The notes below the pieces were generated by a model that was given only the letters and a program-made list of their open reading frames with translations, was not told the DNA's origin and made no database searches. From Rhodovulum sulfidophilum DSM 1374 (GTDB lineage: Bacteria > Pseudomonadota > Alphaproteobacteria > Rhodobacterales > Rhodobacteraceae): a stretch of 64,000 bases of DNA. The DNA lies in the NCBI RefSeq assembly GCF_001633165.1, contig NZ_CP015418.1, forward strand, positions 2,790,001-2,854,000, written 5' to 3'. A program made the translations under genes and the position numbers. Within the stretch, counting starts at the first letter, position 1, and the number at the start of each line of letters is the position of its first letter. Shown one piece after another: positions 54,902-62,718 of the stretch.

Positions 54902-55990
54902 ATGGCCGATCGCCGAAGCTTCCTGACCGGGGCGCTTGCCGCCTCGCTCTGCCCCCGGGTCGGCTGGGCCGATGCCGGCAGCCCGGCCTTTCTGAGCGCC
55001 GCGCAGGAAAGCGACGGGCGGCAGATGCTGGTCGGGCTGGACGCGGCGGGGGCCGAACGGTTCCGCCTTCCCTTGCCCCAGCGCGGCCATGCCGCCGCCG
55101 CCCATCCGATCCGCCCCGAAGCCACCGCCTTCGCCCGCCGCCCCGGCACCTTCGCGCTGGTGATCGATTGCCGCGAGGGCCGGGTGAATGCCGTGCTCGA
55201 CGCGCCCGAGGGGCGGCATTTCTACGGCCATGGCGCCTATTCCGCCGACGGGCGCTACATGTACACCGCCGAAAACGACTACGACACGGCGCGCGGCGTG
55301 ATCGGGGTCTGGGATACCGAGGCAGGCTATCTTCGGGTCGGCGAATTCGAGAGCCACGGCATCGGCCCGCATGACATCAAGCTCATGCCCGACGGGAAGA
55401 GCCTGGTCATCGCCAATGGCGGCATCGAGACCCATCCCGACAGCGGCCGGACCAAGCTCAACATCCCGTTCATGGAACCGAACCTCGCCTATGTCAGCAC
55501 CGAGGGGACGCTGCTTGAAACCATCGCGCCGCCCGCCGACTGGCACATGAGCTCGATCCGGCATCTGGCGCTGGGACCGGGCGGAACCGTCGCCTTCGCC
55601 ATGCAATGGCAGGGCCCGAGGGCCGAGATGCCGCCGCTTCTGGGGCTGCACCGGCGGGGAACCGCGCCGGTCTGGCTGGACGCGCCGGAGGCGGAACATG
55701 CCGCGATGCAGGGCTATGCCGGCTCGGTCGCGATCTCGGAGGACGGGGCCGAGGCCGCGATCTCGTCGCCGCGCGGCGGCCGGGTGCATGTCTTCGACAT
55801 TGCCGGGGCGCGGTTTGCGGGCGCGATCGAGGCGCGCGATGTCTGCGGCCTCGCCCCTGCCGCGGGTGGCGGCTTCGTCGCCACGACCGGGACCGGGGCG
55901 GTGATGGGGCTGCGCGACCTGCATCCGGTCTGGACGACGCAGCAGGCCCGCGCCTTCGACAACCACCTGGTGACGGTGGGCGCCGCCTGA
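54902..55990 (+). CDS. DUF1513 beta-propeller-like periplasmic protein
   Basis: A 362-aa protein with an export signal containing twin arginine (ADRRSFLTGALAASL), suggesting the Tat route. Repeated short strands with GHGAYSADGRYMYTAEND, IGPHDIKLMPDGKSLVIANGG and HLALGPGGTVAFAMQWQ are typical of DUF1513 and fit a beta propeller. The family ends imelysin-DUF1111-imelysin clusters in many proteobacteria; the role is unknown but tied to iron. Confidence 0.88.
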   Translation: MADRRSFLTGALAASLCPRVGWADAGSPAFLSAAQESDGRQMLVGLDAAGAERFRLPLPQRGHAAAAHPIRPEATAFARRPGTFALVIDCREGRVNAVLDAPEGRHFYGHGAYSADGRYMYTAENDYDTARGVIGVWDTEAGYLRVGEFESHGIGPHDIKLMPDGKSLVIANGGIETHPDSGRTKLNIPFMEPNLAYVSTEGTLLETIAPPADWHMSSIRHLALGPGGTVAFAMQWQGPRAEMPPLLGLHRRGTAPVWLDAPEAEHAAMQGYAGSVAISEDGAEAAISSPRGGRVHVFDIAGARFAGAIEARDVCGLAPAAGGGFVATTGTGAVMGLRDLHPVWTTQQARAFDNHLVTVGAA

Positions 55991-56006
55991 CGGCCCGCCC
56001 CCCGGC

Positions 56007-56834
56007 TCAGCCGAGTTCCAGCGTCGCCACCGCCGCGATGACGGGACCCGGCTGCGGGGCCGGGCCGCGATACATCCGGGCCGTGCCGAAGACCGGGGCC
56101 AGCCCCAGCCCCGCACAATGCCCGGCAAGCCAGCGGCTCGGCTCGGGCACGTCGATCATCACCGGCGCGCCATGGGCGACGCGGCCGCAGGTCTCGAGCA
56201 AGGCCGCCGCGACCGCCGTGTCCCCGGTCACAAGCGGGCCGATCTTCCAGCCCTCGCGACAGGCCCGGATCGTGGCAAAACCCGCGATCTCTCCGGCGGC
56301 GCGGCAGACCAGCGTGCGCCGGGTCTTGGTATCGCTCGCCCAGGCCGACAGGAAGGCGCGCTTCTCGAAGCCGGTGGCCCCGGCCTCCATCGCGATCAGC
56401 GTCCCGAGATCGTCGCGCAGCACCGGCCCGATGCCGGGATGGGCGCGGCCCGGCAGCACTCCGGCATAGCGCACCGTCCGCCCGGCCGGTTCGAACCCGC
56501 TCTTGCGGTAATTGCCCTGCTGCGCCTCGACCCCGTCGAGCCCCACCGTCCGCGCCCCCGCATGGGCCAGCGCATGGGTCCAGAGCGCATGGCCGATGCC
56601 CTGCCCGCGCCAGTCCGGCCGGCAGAGGTAAAGCCCCAGGAAGGCCAGCGCATCGGTATGGTTCACAACCGAGATCGCGGCCACGATCCGGCCCTCGACC
56701 TCGGCCACGAAGAAGCCGCCGGGATCGGTCGCGTAGAAGGCCGCGGCATCGTCGAGCCCGGGGTTCCAGCCCTCCTCCGCGGCCCAGTCCAGCACCGCGG
56801 GCAGTTCCCCGGCCGTCATCCTGCGCAGTTTCAT
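56007..56834 (-). CDS. GNAT acetyltransferase with two GNAT-like halves
   Basis: A 275-aa cytoplasmic protein. The N-terminal GNAT domain (1-130) has the acetyl-CoA pyrophosphate loop RPDWRGQGIGHALW. The C-terminal half (140-270) has a second, divergent GNAT-like fold (KTRRTLVCRAAGEIAGFATI). The acceptor is unknown. It begins in an ATGA overlap with the GntR gene, so both are translated from one message, divergent from the ABC operon. Confidence 0.85.
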   Translation of the reverse strand: MKLRRMTAGELPAVLDWAAEEGWNPGLDDAAAFYATDPGGFFVAEVEGRIVAAISVVNHTDALAFLGLYLCRPDWRGQGIGHALWTHALAHAGARTVGLDGVEAQQGNYRKSGFEPAGRTVRYAGVLPGRAHPGIGPVLRDDLGTLIAMEAGATGFEKRAFLSAWASDTKTRRTLVCRAAGEIAGFATIRACREGWKIGPLVTGDTAVAAALLETCGRVAHGAPVMIDVPEPSRWLAGHCAGLGLAPVFGTARMYRGPAPQPGPVIAAVATLELG

Positions 56835-57541
56835 TCGCCTGTCAGAGCCTCCCTCAGCGTCAGCGGCACCGGCACGGGCTCGTGCAGATCGAGCAGCGAC
56901 AACAGGTCCAGCAGATGGCCCTTCATCACCTCTTCGGCCCGGTCGCCGTCGCGATCCTCCATCGCGCGCATCAGCGCGTGATGGGCATGGCTCTCGCACA
57001 TCGCCTGCGGTCGCCGCCAGTAGAGCGCGATCACCAGCGACGAGCGCGAGATCAGCTGCGCGATGAAGCCCGCGATGATGGCCTGATCGGCGATCCGCGC
57101 GATCTCTATATGGAACTGCCCCGACAGGCGCAGCGCCTGCCCGCTCCGGCCCGCCGCCAGCGCCGCGTGCTCCTGCGCGATATGGTGGCTGAGCAGCCCG
57201 ATATCCTGCGGCGTCGCGCGCAGGGCGGCCGAGCGCGCGGTGCGGGGTTCGACAAGGGCGCGCGCCTCGAACACCTCGCGCGCCTCGCGCACGGTCGGCT
57301 GGGCCACGAAGGCGCCGCGATGGGGCTCGATGGCGACCAGGTTGTCATGCGCAAGCTGCTGCAGCGCCGCCCGCACGATGGTGCGGCTGACCCCGAAGAT
57401 CTCGCCCACCTCATCCTCGGACAGCTTCATCCCCGGGCCCAGCCGGCGCTCGTGGATCGCCCGGGTCAGATGCTCGGCCAGGTCGCGGGCACGGCTGGCC
57501 CGCCTGCTTTCATGGCGCGGTGTCGGGGACCGGTCGGTCAC
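56831..57541 (-). CDS. GntR/FadR-type regulator (FCD domain)
   Basis: A 236-aa regulator with an N-terminal winged helix (RLGPGMKLSEDEVGEIFGVS, SRTIVRAALQQLAHDNLV) and a C-terminal FCD domain (about 90-225) that has the metal-binding histidines (QFHIEIAR, ESHAHHALM). The GTG at 57541 has GAGGAGAA upstream and was preferred over an ATG 17 codons earlier. The 239-bp divergent gap to the ABC transporter contains two dyads, likely operators. The effector is probably the transported compound or a carboxylate derived from it. Confidence 0.92.
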   Translation of the reverse strand: MTDRSPTPRHESRRASRARDLAEHLTRAIHERRLGPGMKLSEDEVGEIFGVSRTIVRAALQQLAHDNLVAIEPHRGAFVAQPTVREAREVFEARALVEPRTARSAALRATPQDIGLLSHHIAQEHAALAAGRSGQALRLSGQFHIEIARIADQAIIAGFIAQLISRSSLVIALYWRRPQAMCESHAHHALMRAMEDRDGDRAEEVMKGHLLDLLSLLDLHEPVPVPLTLREALTGE

Positions 57542-57625
57542 GGCGTTCTCCTCGTCTTCCCCTGTCTTGGCGCGTCCCGGACAGCCGGACAAGAATCCCT
57601 TGGGTTGTGAGGGATCGGCAAGCGG

Positions 57626-57666
57626 ATCGTATACAATCTTCGATCACCTCTCGGACAATATTGTCC
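57626..57666. promoter_or_regulatory. Two operator-like dyads between gntR and the ABC operon
   Basis: 57626-57637 reads ATCGTATACAAT, containing the GT-N-AC core common in GntR/FCD operators. 57653-57666 is the perfect palindrome GGACAATATTGTCC. Both lie in the middle of the divergent gap, 16 bp apart. The palindromes are visible; regulation by the adjacent GntR protein is inferred. Confidence 0.55.
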
Positions 57667-57780
57667 ACATCCGCCCAAAATACCGGCGCCCCGCGAAAGA
57701 CGGGGGCGGATCGCGCATCCGGGACTTTTCGTGGGCGGATCCGACCCGGAAAGGTGAGGCAATGGCTTCTGGGGAGCGGC

Positions 57781-58764
57781 ATGCGCACTGAACTCGATCT
57801 GGAACTCGTGGCCCTGACGAAACGCTATGGCGAAACCGTCGCGGTCGATGGCATCCAACACCTGTTCAGGGGCGGCACCTATGCCTGCCTGCTGGGCCCG
57901 TCGGGCTGCGGCAAGTCCTCGACGCTCAGGATGATCGCCGGGCATGAAGAGGTCTCGGACGGGGCCATCGTGCTGGCAGGCCAGGATATCTCGCATCTGC
58001 CGCCCGCCCGGCGCGGCACCGCGATGATGTTCCAGAACTATGCGCTGTTTCCGCATCTGTCGGTCGTCGACAATGTCGCCTTCAGCCTGAAGATGAAGCG
58101 GGTCGAGCGCGAGACCCGGCGCCGCCGCGCGATGGCGCTGCTGGAACTCGTGCACATGACCGATTACGCCGAACGCCTGCCCGCCCAGCTTTCGGGCGGC
58201 CAGCAGCAGCGGGTGGCGCTGGCGCGCGCGCTGATCACCGATCCGCAGGTCTTGCTTCTGGACGAGCCGCTCTCGGCGCTCGACCCGTTCCTGCGCATCC
58301 GGATGCGGTCCGAGCTGAAGAAGCTGCAGCGCGAGCTGGGCATCACCTTCGTCCATGTCACCCATGGCCAGGACGAGGCGCTGGCGCTGGCTGACGAGAT
58401 CGTGGTGATGAACGATGCGGTGATCGAGCAGGCCGGCCCCGCCCGCGAGGTGTTCAACAGCCCGCGCACCGAATTCGTCGCCCGCTTCATGGGCGGGCAT
58501 AATGTCATCGCCCTGCCGCGCGGCCATTTCGCGATCCGCGCGGACCAGATCGCCGTGACCGAGGCCGAGACCGGCAAGCTCGACGGCCATGTCACCGGGA
58601 TCGAGTACCAGGGCACCAGCGTCGCGCTGACGCTGATGACCGCGGGCGATCAGGAGCTTACCGCGATCATTCCCGAAGACCGGTATTTCGCCCGCCCGAT
58701 CCAGCCCGGAGACGGCGTGGGACTGAACTGGGACGAAGACCACCTCCACGCGCTTAACGCGTAA
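57781..58764 (+). CDS. Polyamine-type ABC transporter ATPase
   Basis: A 327-aa PotA-like ATPase. Walker A GPSGCGKSST, Q-loop FQNYALFPHLSV, signature QLSGGQQQRVALARA, Walker B VLLLDEPLSALD and the H-loop VHVTHGQDEA are intact; in the last, His replaces the usual Asp after TH (THGQ). A short TOBE-like domain ends the protein. GGGGAG precedes the ATG. It leads an operon with a binding protein, two permeases and a racemase. Confidence 0.92.
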   Translation: MRTELDLELVALTKRYGETVAVDGIQHLFRGGTYACLLGPSGCGKSSTLRMIAGHEEVSDGAIVLAGQDISHLPPARRGTAMMFQNYALFPHLSVVDNVAFSLKMKRVERETRRRRAMALLELVHMTDYAERLPAQLSGGQQQRVALARALITDPQVLLLDEPLSALDPFLRIRMRSELKKLQRELGITFVHVTHGQDEALALADEIVVMNDAVIEQAGPAREVFNSPRTEFVARFMGGHNVIALPRGHFAIRADQIAVTEAETGKLDGHVTGIEYQGTSVALTLMTAGDQELTAIIPEDRYFARPIQPGDGVGLNWDEDHLHALNA

Positions 58765-58792
58765 TCCCCTCAAGTCCAGCATGGAGACAGAG

Positions 58793-60067
58793 ATGACCAA
58801 AGCCACCAGGACCGGCCTGAGCCGACGCCGCCTGCTGAAGGGCGCCGCCGCGGGCGTCGCGGCCAGCGCCTTTCCGGCGCCGATGATCTGGGCGCAGAAC
58901 ATCAAGGACGTGACCCTGCGCCAGTTCGGCACCGGGGTCTCGAACATCAACGAAGTGGCGCAGAAGGTGAAGGAGGATCTGGGCTTCACGCTCGAGATGA
59001 CCGCGCTGGACAGCGACGCCGTCACCCAGCGCGCCGCGACCCAGCCCAAATCCTTCGACATCGCCGATATCGAATACTGGATCTGCAAGAAGGTCTGGCC
59101 GACCGGCAACCTGCAGGGGATGGATGTCGGCAGGATCAAGAATTACGACAAGATCGTCGGCATCTTCAAGGATGGCCGGCTGACGCCCGGATCGACCATC
59201 GCCCAGGGCACCTCGCCCAACAGCGTGGGCTTCACCGACGGCCCGGACGGGACCAGCTTTGCCGACCATGAAACCGGCTGGATGACCCTGATCCCGACGA
59301 TCTACAATGCCGACACGCTGGGCATCCGCCCCGATCTCATCGACCATCCGGTCGAGAGCTGGGCCGAGCTTCTGAACCCCGCCTTCCGGGGCAAGGCCTC
59401 GATCCTCGACATCTCGGCCATCGGCATCATGGATGCGGCCATGGTCTGCGAGGCGATGGGCGAGATCCAGTATGGCGACAAGGGCAACATGACCCGCGAC
59501 GAGATCGACAGGACCCTCGCGATCATGACCGAGGCCAAGAAGGCGGGCCAGTTCCGCGCCTTCTGGAAGACCTTCGACGAAAGCGTCAACCTGATGGCCT
59601 CGGGCGAGGTGGTGATCCAGTCGATGTGGTCGCCCGCCATCACCGCGGTCAAGTCACGCGGCATCCCCTGCGTCTACCAGCCGCTGAAAGAGGGCTACCG
59701 GGCCTGGGGCGGCGGGATCGGGCTGTCGAAGAACCTCTCGGGGATCGAGCTCGACGCGGCCTATGACTATATCAACTGGTATCTCGAGGGCTGGGTCGGC
59801 GGCTTCCTGATGCGGCAGGGATACTATTCGGCGGTGCCGGAAACCTCGAAGAATTACATGACCGAGAACGAATGGGGCTACTGGTTCGAGGGCAAGCCCG
59901 CGACCGAGGTCATCACCAACCCCTATGGCGACGCGATGGCGCAGCCCGGCGAGACCCGCGACGGCGGGTCCTTCGAGGAACGCATGGGCCATATCGCCTG
60001 CTGGAACGCGGTCATGGACGAGAACCGCTACATGATCCGCAAGTGGAACGAGTTCATCGCCGCCTGA
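58793..60067 (+). CDS. Polyamine-type ABC transporter binding protein
   Basis: A 424-aa periplasmic binding protein with a Tat-like signal (SRRRLLKGAAAGVAASAF). The PotD-type fold is suggested by FDIADIEYWICKKVW, FRGKASILDISAIGIMDAAM and SVNLMASGEVVIQSMWS. The ATG at 58793 has GGAG at good spacing; another ATG four codons earlier lacks one. The ligand may be a polyamine, amino acid or ureide. A stable stem-loop follows. Confidence 0.9.
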   Translation: MTKATRTGLSRRRLLKGAAAGVAASAFPAPMIWAQNIKDVTLRQFGTGVSNINEVAQKVKEDLGFTLEMTALDSDAVTQRAATQPKSFDIADIEYWICKKVWPTGNLQGMDVGRIKNYDKIVGIFKDGRLTPGSTIAQGTSPNSVGFTDGPDGTSFADHETGWMTLIPTIYNADTLGIRPDLIDHPVESWAELLNPAFRGKASILDISAIGIMDAAMVCEAMGEIQYGDKGNMTRDEIDRTLAIMTEAKKAGQFRAFWKTFDESVNLMASGEVVIQSMWSPAITAVKSRGIPCVYQPLKEGYRAWGGGIGLSKNLSGIELDAAYDYINWYLEGWVGGFLMRQGYYSAVPETSKNYMTENEWGYWFEGKPATEVITNPYGDAMAQPGETRDGGSFEERMGHIACWNAVMDENRYMIRKWNEFIAA

Positions 60068-60144
60068 CCCCCAGGGCGGCGCCCCGAGCCCGACACTGAC
60101 GGGACCGGCGCGGGTTTCACGCCTTCCGTGGCGCCCGGTCCCTG

Positions 60145-60172
60145 CCCTTCCCCCGGACCCCCGGGGGAAGGG
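60145..60172 (+). other. Perfect 12-bp intercistronic stem-loop after the binding-protein gene
   Basis: CCCTTCCCCCGG (60145-60156) pairs perfectly with CCGGGGGAAGGG (60161-60172) around an ACCC loop, with no T tract. It sits between the binding-protein and permease genes and probably shields the upstream message from 3' decay or partly terminates. Confidence 0.65.
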
Positions 60173-60200
60173 CTCCGTTCCGGAAAAGAAGAGAGCGCGC

Positions 60201-61109
60201 ATGTCCGCCCATCCGACGACCTCCCCCGCCGCCCCGGGCTCGCTGCCCGGCGCGCTTTTGAAGAACCGCCATGTCTCGGGCTGGTTGCTGGCCTCGCCGC
60301 TGGGGCTGGTGCTTGCGGTCTTCCTGCTGCTGCCGATCGCGATGATCGCGGTCGTCAGCTTCTGGGGCGCGACCGAATTCTCGATCTATCCGGATTTCCA
60401 GTGGGACAATTACGCGTTCCTGCTGAGCTCGCCCGTGACCTACAAGGTCTTTCTCAACACCTTCAAATACGCGGTCCTGACCTGGATCTTCACGCTGGGC
60501 ATCGGTTTCACGGTGGCCTATTTCCTGGCCTTCCATATCCGCAGCCTGACCTGGCAGATCGCGCTGTTCCTGCTGTGCACCATTCCGTTCTGGACCTCGA
60601 ACATCATCCGGATGATTTCCTGGATCCCGTTTCTGGGGCGCAACGGCATCGCCAATTCGACGCTGATGTCGATGGGCGTGATCGACGCCCCTCTGGACTG
60701 GCTGTTGTATTCCGATTTCTCGGTGATCCTTGCCTTCGTCCACCTTTACACGTTGTTCATGGTGGTGCCGATCTTCAACAGCATGATGCGGATCGACCGC
60801 GCGCTGATCGAGGCCGCCTATGATGCCGGCGCGACCGGATTCCAGACGCTGACCAATGTCATCATCCCGCTCTGCAAGCCCGGCATCATGATCGGCTCGA
60901 TCTTCGTGGTGACGCTGGTGATGGGCGATTTCATCACCGTGCGCTTCATGTCGGGCTCGCAATCGGCCAATGTGGGCAGGCTGATCTCGAATGACATCGC
61001 GCTTCTGCAATACCCCTCGGCCGCCGCCACCGCCGTCATCCTGCTGATCACGGTGCTGATGGTGATCGGCATCCTGCTGCGTTTCGTCGACATCCGGAAG
61101 GAGCTTTGA
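60201..61109 (+). CDS. Polyamine-type ABC transporter permease, PotB-like
   Basis: A 302-aa inner-membrane permease with six helices and the EAA loop LIEAAYDAGATGFQTLTNVIIPL. The pattern LLASPLGLVLAVFLLLPIAMI near the N-terminus marks the first helix. It ends one base before the next permease gene, so the two are translationally linked. Confidence 0.92.
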   Translation: MSAHPTTSPAAPGSLPGALLKNRHVSGWLLASPLGLVLAVFLLLPIAMIAVVSFWGATEFSIYPDFQWDNYAFLLSSPVTYKVFLNTFKYAVLTWIFTLGIGFTVAYFLAFHIRSLTWQIALFLLCTIPFWTSNIIRMISWIPFLGRNGIANSTLMSMGVIDAPLDWLLYSDFSVILAFVHLYTLFMVVPIFNSMMRIDRALIEAAYDAGATGFQTLTNVIIPLCKPGIMIGSIFVVTLVMGDFITVRFMSGSQSANVGRLISNDIALLQYPSAAATAVILLITVLMVIGILLRFVDIRKEL

Positions 61110-61110
61110 C

Positions 61111-61950
61111 ATGGACCGCCGCCCCCGTTCCTTCTACCTGCTGGCCGCCTTCTTCGCGCTGTTCCTGCTGTTTCTCTACGGCCCGACCTTCACCATCGCC
61201 ATTCTCAGCTTCCAGGGCCCCGAAGGCGGGCTGACCTTCCCGATGCGGGGCGTCTCGCTGCACTGGTTCCGCGATCTGTTCGAACAACAGGCCGTCGGCG
61301 ACATCTGGGGCAGCTTCGGGCGGTCCTTCACGCTGGGGCTGATGGTGATGGTGACGACGGTCATCGTCTCGGTGATGGGCGGGCTTGCCTTCCGCAAGCG
61401 CTTTGCCGGGTCGGGGGTCCTGTTCTACATGGTGGTGACCTCGCTCGTGATTCCCTCTATCCTTGTCTCGCTGGGGGTCGGGCTGATCTTCAGCCAGTCG
61501 GGGCTTGACGTGCACTGGGCGACATCGGGCTTCGGGGCGCAGCTGACCTGGACCCTGCCCTTCGGGCTTCTGATCATGTTCGCGGTCTTCAACCGCTTCG
61601 ACAAAAGCTATGAGGAGGCCGCGCGCGACCAGGGAGCCACCGCCTGGCAGACGATCCGCCATGTGGTGCTGCCGATCATCGCGCCCTCGCTGATCGGGGT
61701 GGCGCTGTTCGGCTTCACCCTCAGCTATGACGAATTCGCCCGCACCCTGCTGACCGCGGGCAGCCACAACACCCTGCCGCTGGAGATCTACGGCATGACC
61801 ACCAATGTCACGACCCCGGTCATCTTCGCGCTCGGCACGCTGACCACGGCCTTTTCGCTGGCGGTGATCGGCGTCTTCCTCGCCACGGTCTGGACCATGA
61901 ACCGCCGCCGCGCGCGGCGGGGCTCGGATGCCGGTCAGGGGATGGTCTGA
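61111..61950 (+). CDS. Polyamine-type ABC transporter permease, PotC-like
   Basis: A 279-aa permease with six helices; the EAA loop is YEEAARDQGATAWQTIRHVVLPI. The N-terminal helix contains FLLFLYGPTFTIAILSF, typical of PotC/PotI. It forms a heterodimer with the preceding permease. The racemase gene follows after 3 bp. Confidence 0.92.
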   Translation: MDRRPRSFYLLAAFFALFLLFLYGPTFTIAILSFQGPEGGLTFPMRGVSLHWFRDLFEQQAVGDIWGSFGRSFTLGLMVMVTTVIVSVMGGLAFRKRFAGSGVLFYMVVTSLVIPSILVSLGVGLIFSQSGLDVHWATSGFGAQLTWTLPFGLLIMFAVFNRFDKSYEEAARDQGATAWQTIRHVVLPIIAPSLIGVALFGFTLSYDEFARTLLTAGSHNTLPLEIYGMTTNVTTPVIFALGTLTTAFSLAVIGVFLATVWTMNRRRARRGSDAGQGMV

Positions 61951-61953
61951 GCC

Positions 61954-62592
61954 ATGACCGTCATCGTCATCAACCCCAATTCCACCGCCGCCATGACCGG
62001 TTCGATCCTCGCCATGGCCGAGACGGCGGCCCCGGGCGTGGCCTTCGAGGGCTGGACCTCGACCCTGGCCCCGCCCGCGATCCAGGGCCCCGAGGATGTC
62101 GCGGCCGCGACGCCGCCCCTGCTGGAACTGGTCGCCCAGGCCGCCCGGCGCGGTGCCGGGGGCGTCATCCTCGCCTGTTTCGACGATCCGGCGCTGGCCG
62201 AGGCGCGGGCCTGCGCGCCCTGCCCGGTGATCGGCGTGGGACAGGCGGCCTTTCACCATGCCGCGCTGAGGGGCTGGCGGTTTTCGGTGGTGACCACCCT
62301 GCCCGCCGCCATCCCGGCGATCGAGGCCAATATCAGGAATTACGGGCTGTCGCAGCATCTGGCCCGGGTCCGGGCCAGCGACGTGCCGGTGCTGGCCCTC
62401 GAGGACGACACCGAGGCCGCCTGCGCCCGGATCGCCGAAGAGGCCGAACGCGCCGTGGCCGAGGACGATATCGAGGCGGTGATCCTCGGCTGCGCCGGCA
62501 TGGCCAAGGTCACAGGCCATCTGCGCACCCGGCTTCCGGTACCGGTGATCGACGGGGTCGAGACCGCCGCCCGCTTCGTCTCGGTGCTCTGA
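61954..62592 (+). CDS. Asp/Glu/hydantoin racemase family protein
   Basis: A 212-aa cytoplasmic enzyme of the hydantoin/aspartate racemase fold. It opens with VIVINPNSTAAMTGSI; the two catalytic cysteines are in ILACFDDPAL and ILGCAGM. Members racemise hydantoins, allantoin or amino acids. Last place in the ABC operon suggests it acts on the imported compound, making a D/L ureide, hydantoin or amino acid plausible. The exact substrate is inferred only. Confidence 0.9.
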   Translation: MTVIVINPNSTAAMTGSILAMAETAAPGVAFEGWTSTLAPPAIQGPEDVAAATPPLLELVAQAARRGAGGVILACFDDPALAEARACAPCPVIGVGQAAFHHAALRGWRFSVVTTLPAAIPAIEANIRNYGLSQHLARVRASDVPVLALEDDTEAACARIAEEAERAVAEDDIEAVILGCAGMAKVTGHLRTRLPVPVIDGVETAARFVSVL

Positions 62593-62630
62593 GGCAGCGG
62601 CCCGGCGCCGGGATGGTCCCGGCAACGGAG

Positions 62631-62718
62631 GGCCGTTTCGAGACCGGGCGTCGGCGCCCGAAGGCCGTTTCGGAAGCCGGGCGTCAGCGCTGTCGAGGCC
62701 GGGCGTCAGCGCCCGGCG
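62631..62718. repeat. Three imperfect repeats over the malQ 3' end
   Basis: The core CCGGGCGTC(A/G)GCGC recurs three times at about 62644, 62677 and 62698, the first two preceded by GGCCGTTTCG. Copies one and three contain inverted arms (GGGCG/CGCCC) and can form small hairpins. The third copy spans the malQ stop codon. The array lies between convergent genes and may act in termination for both. Confidence 0.55.
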
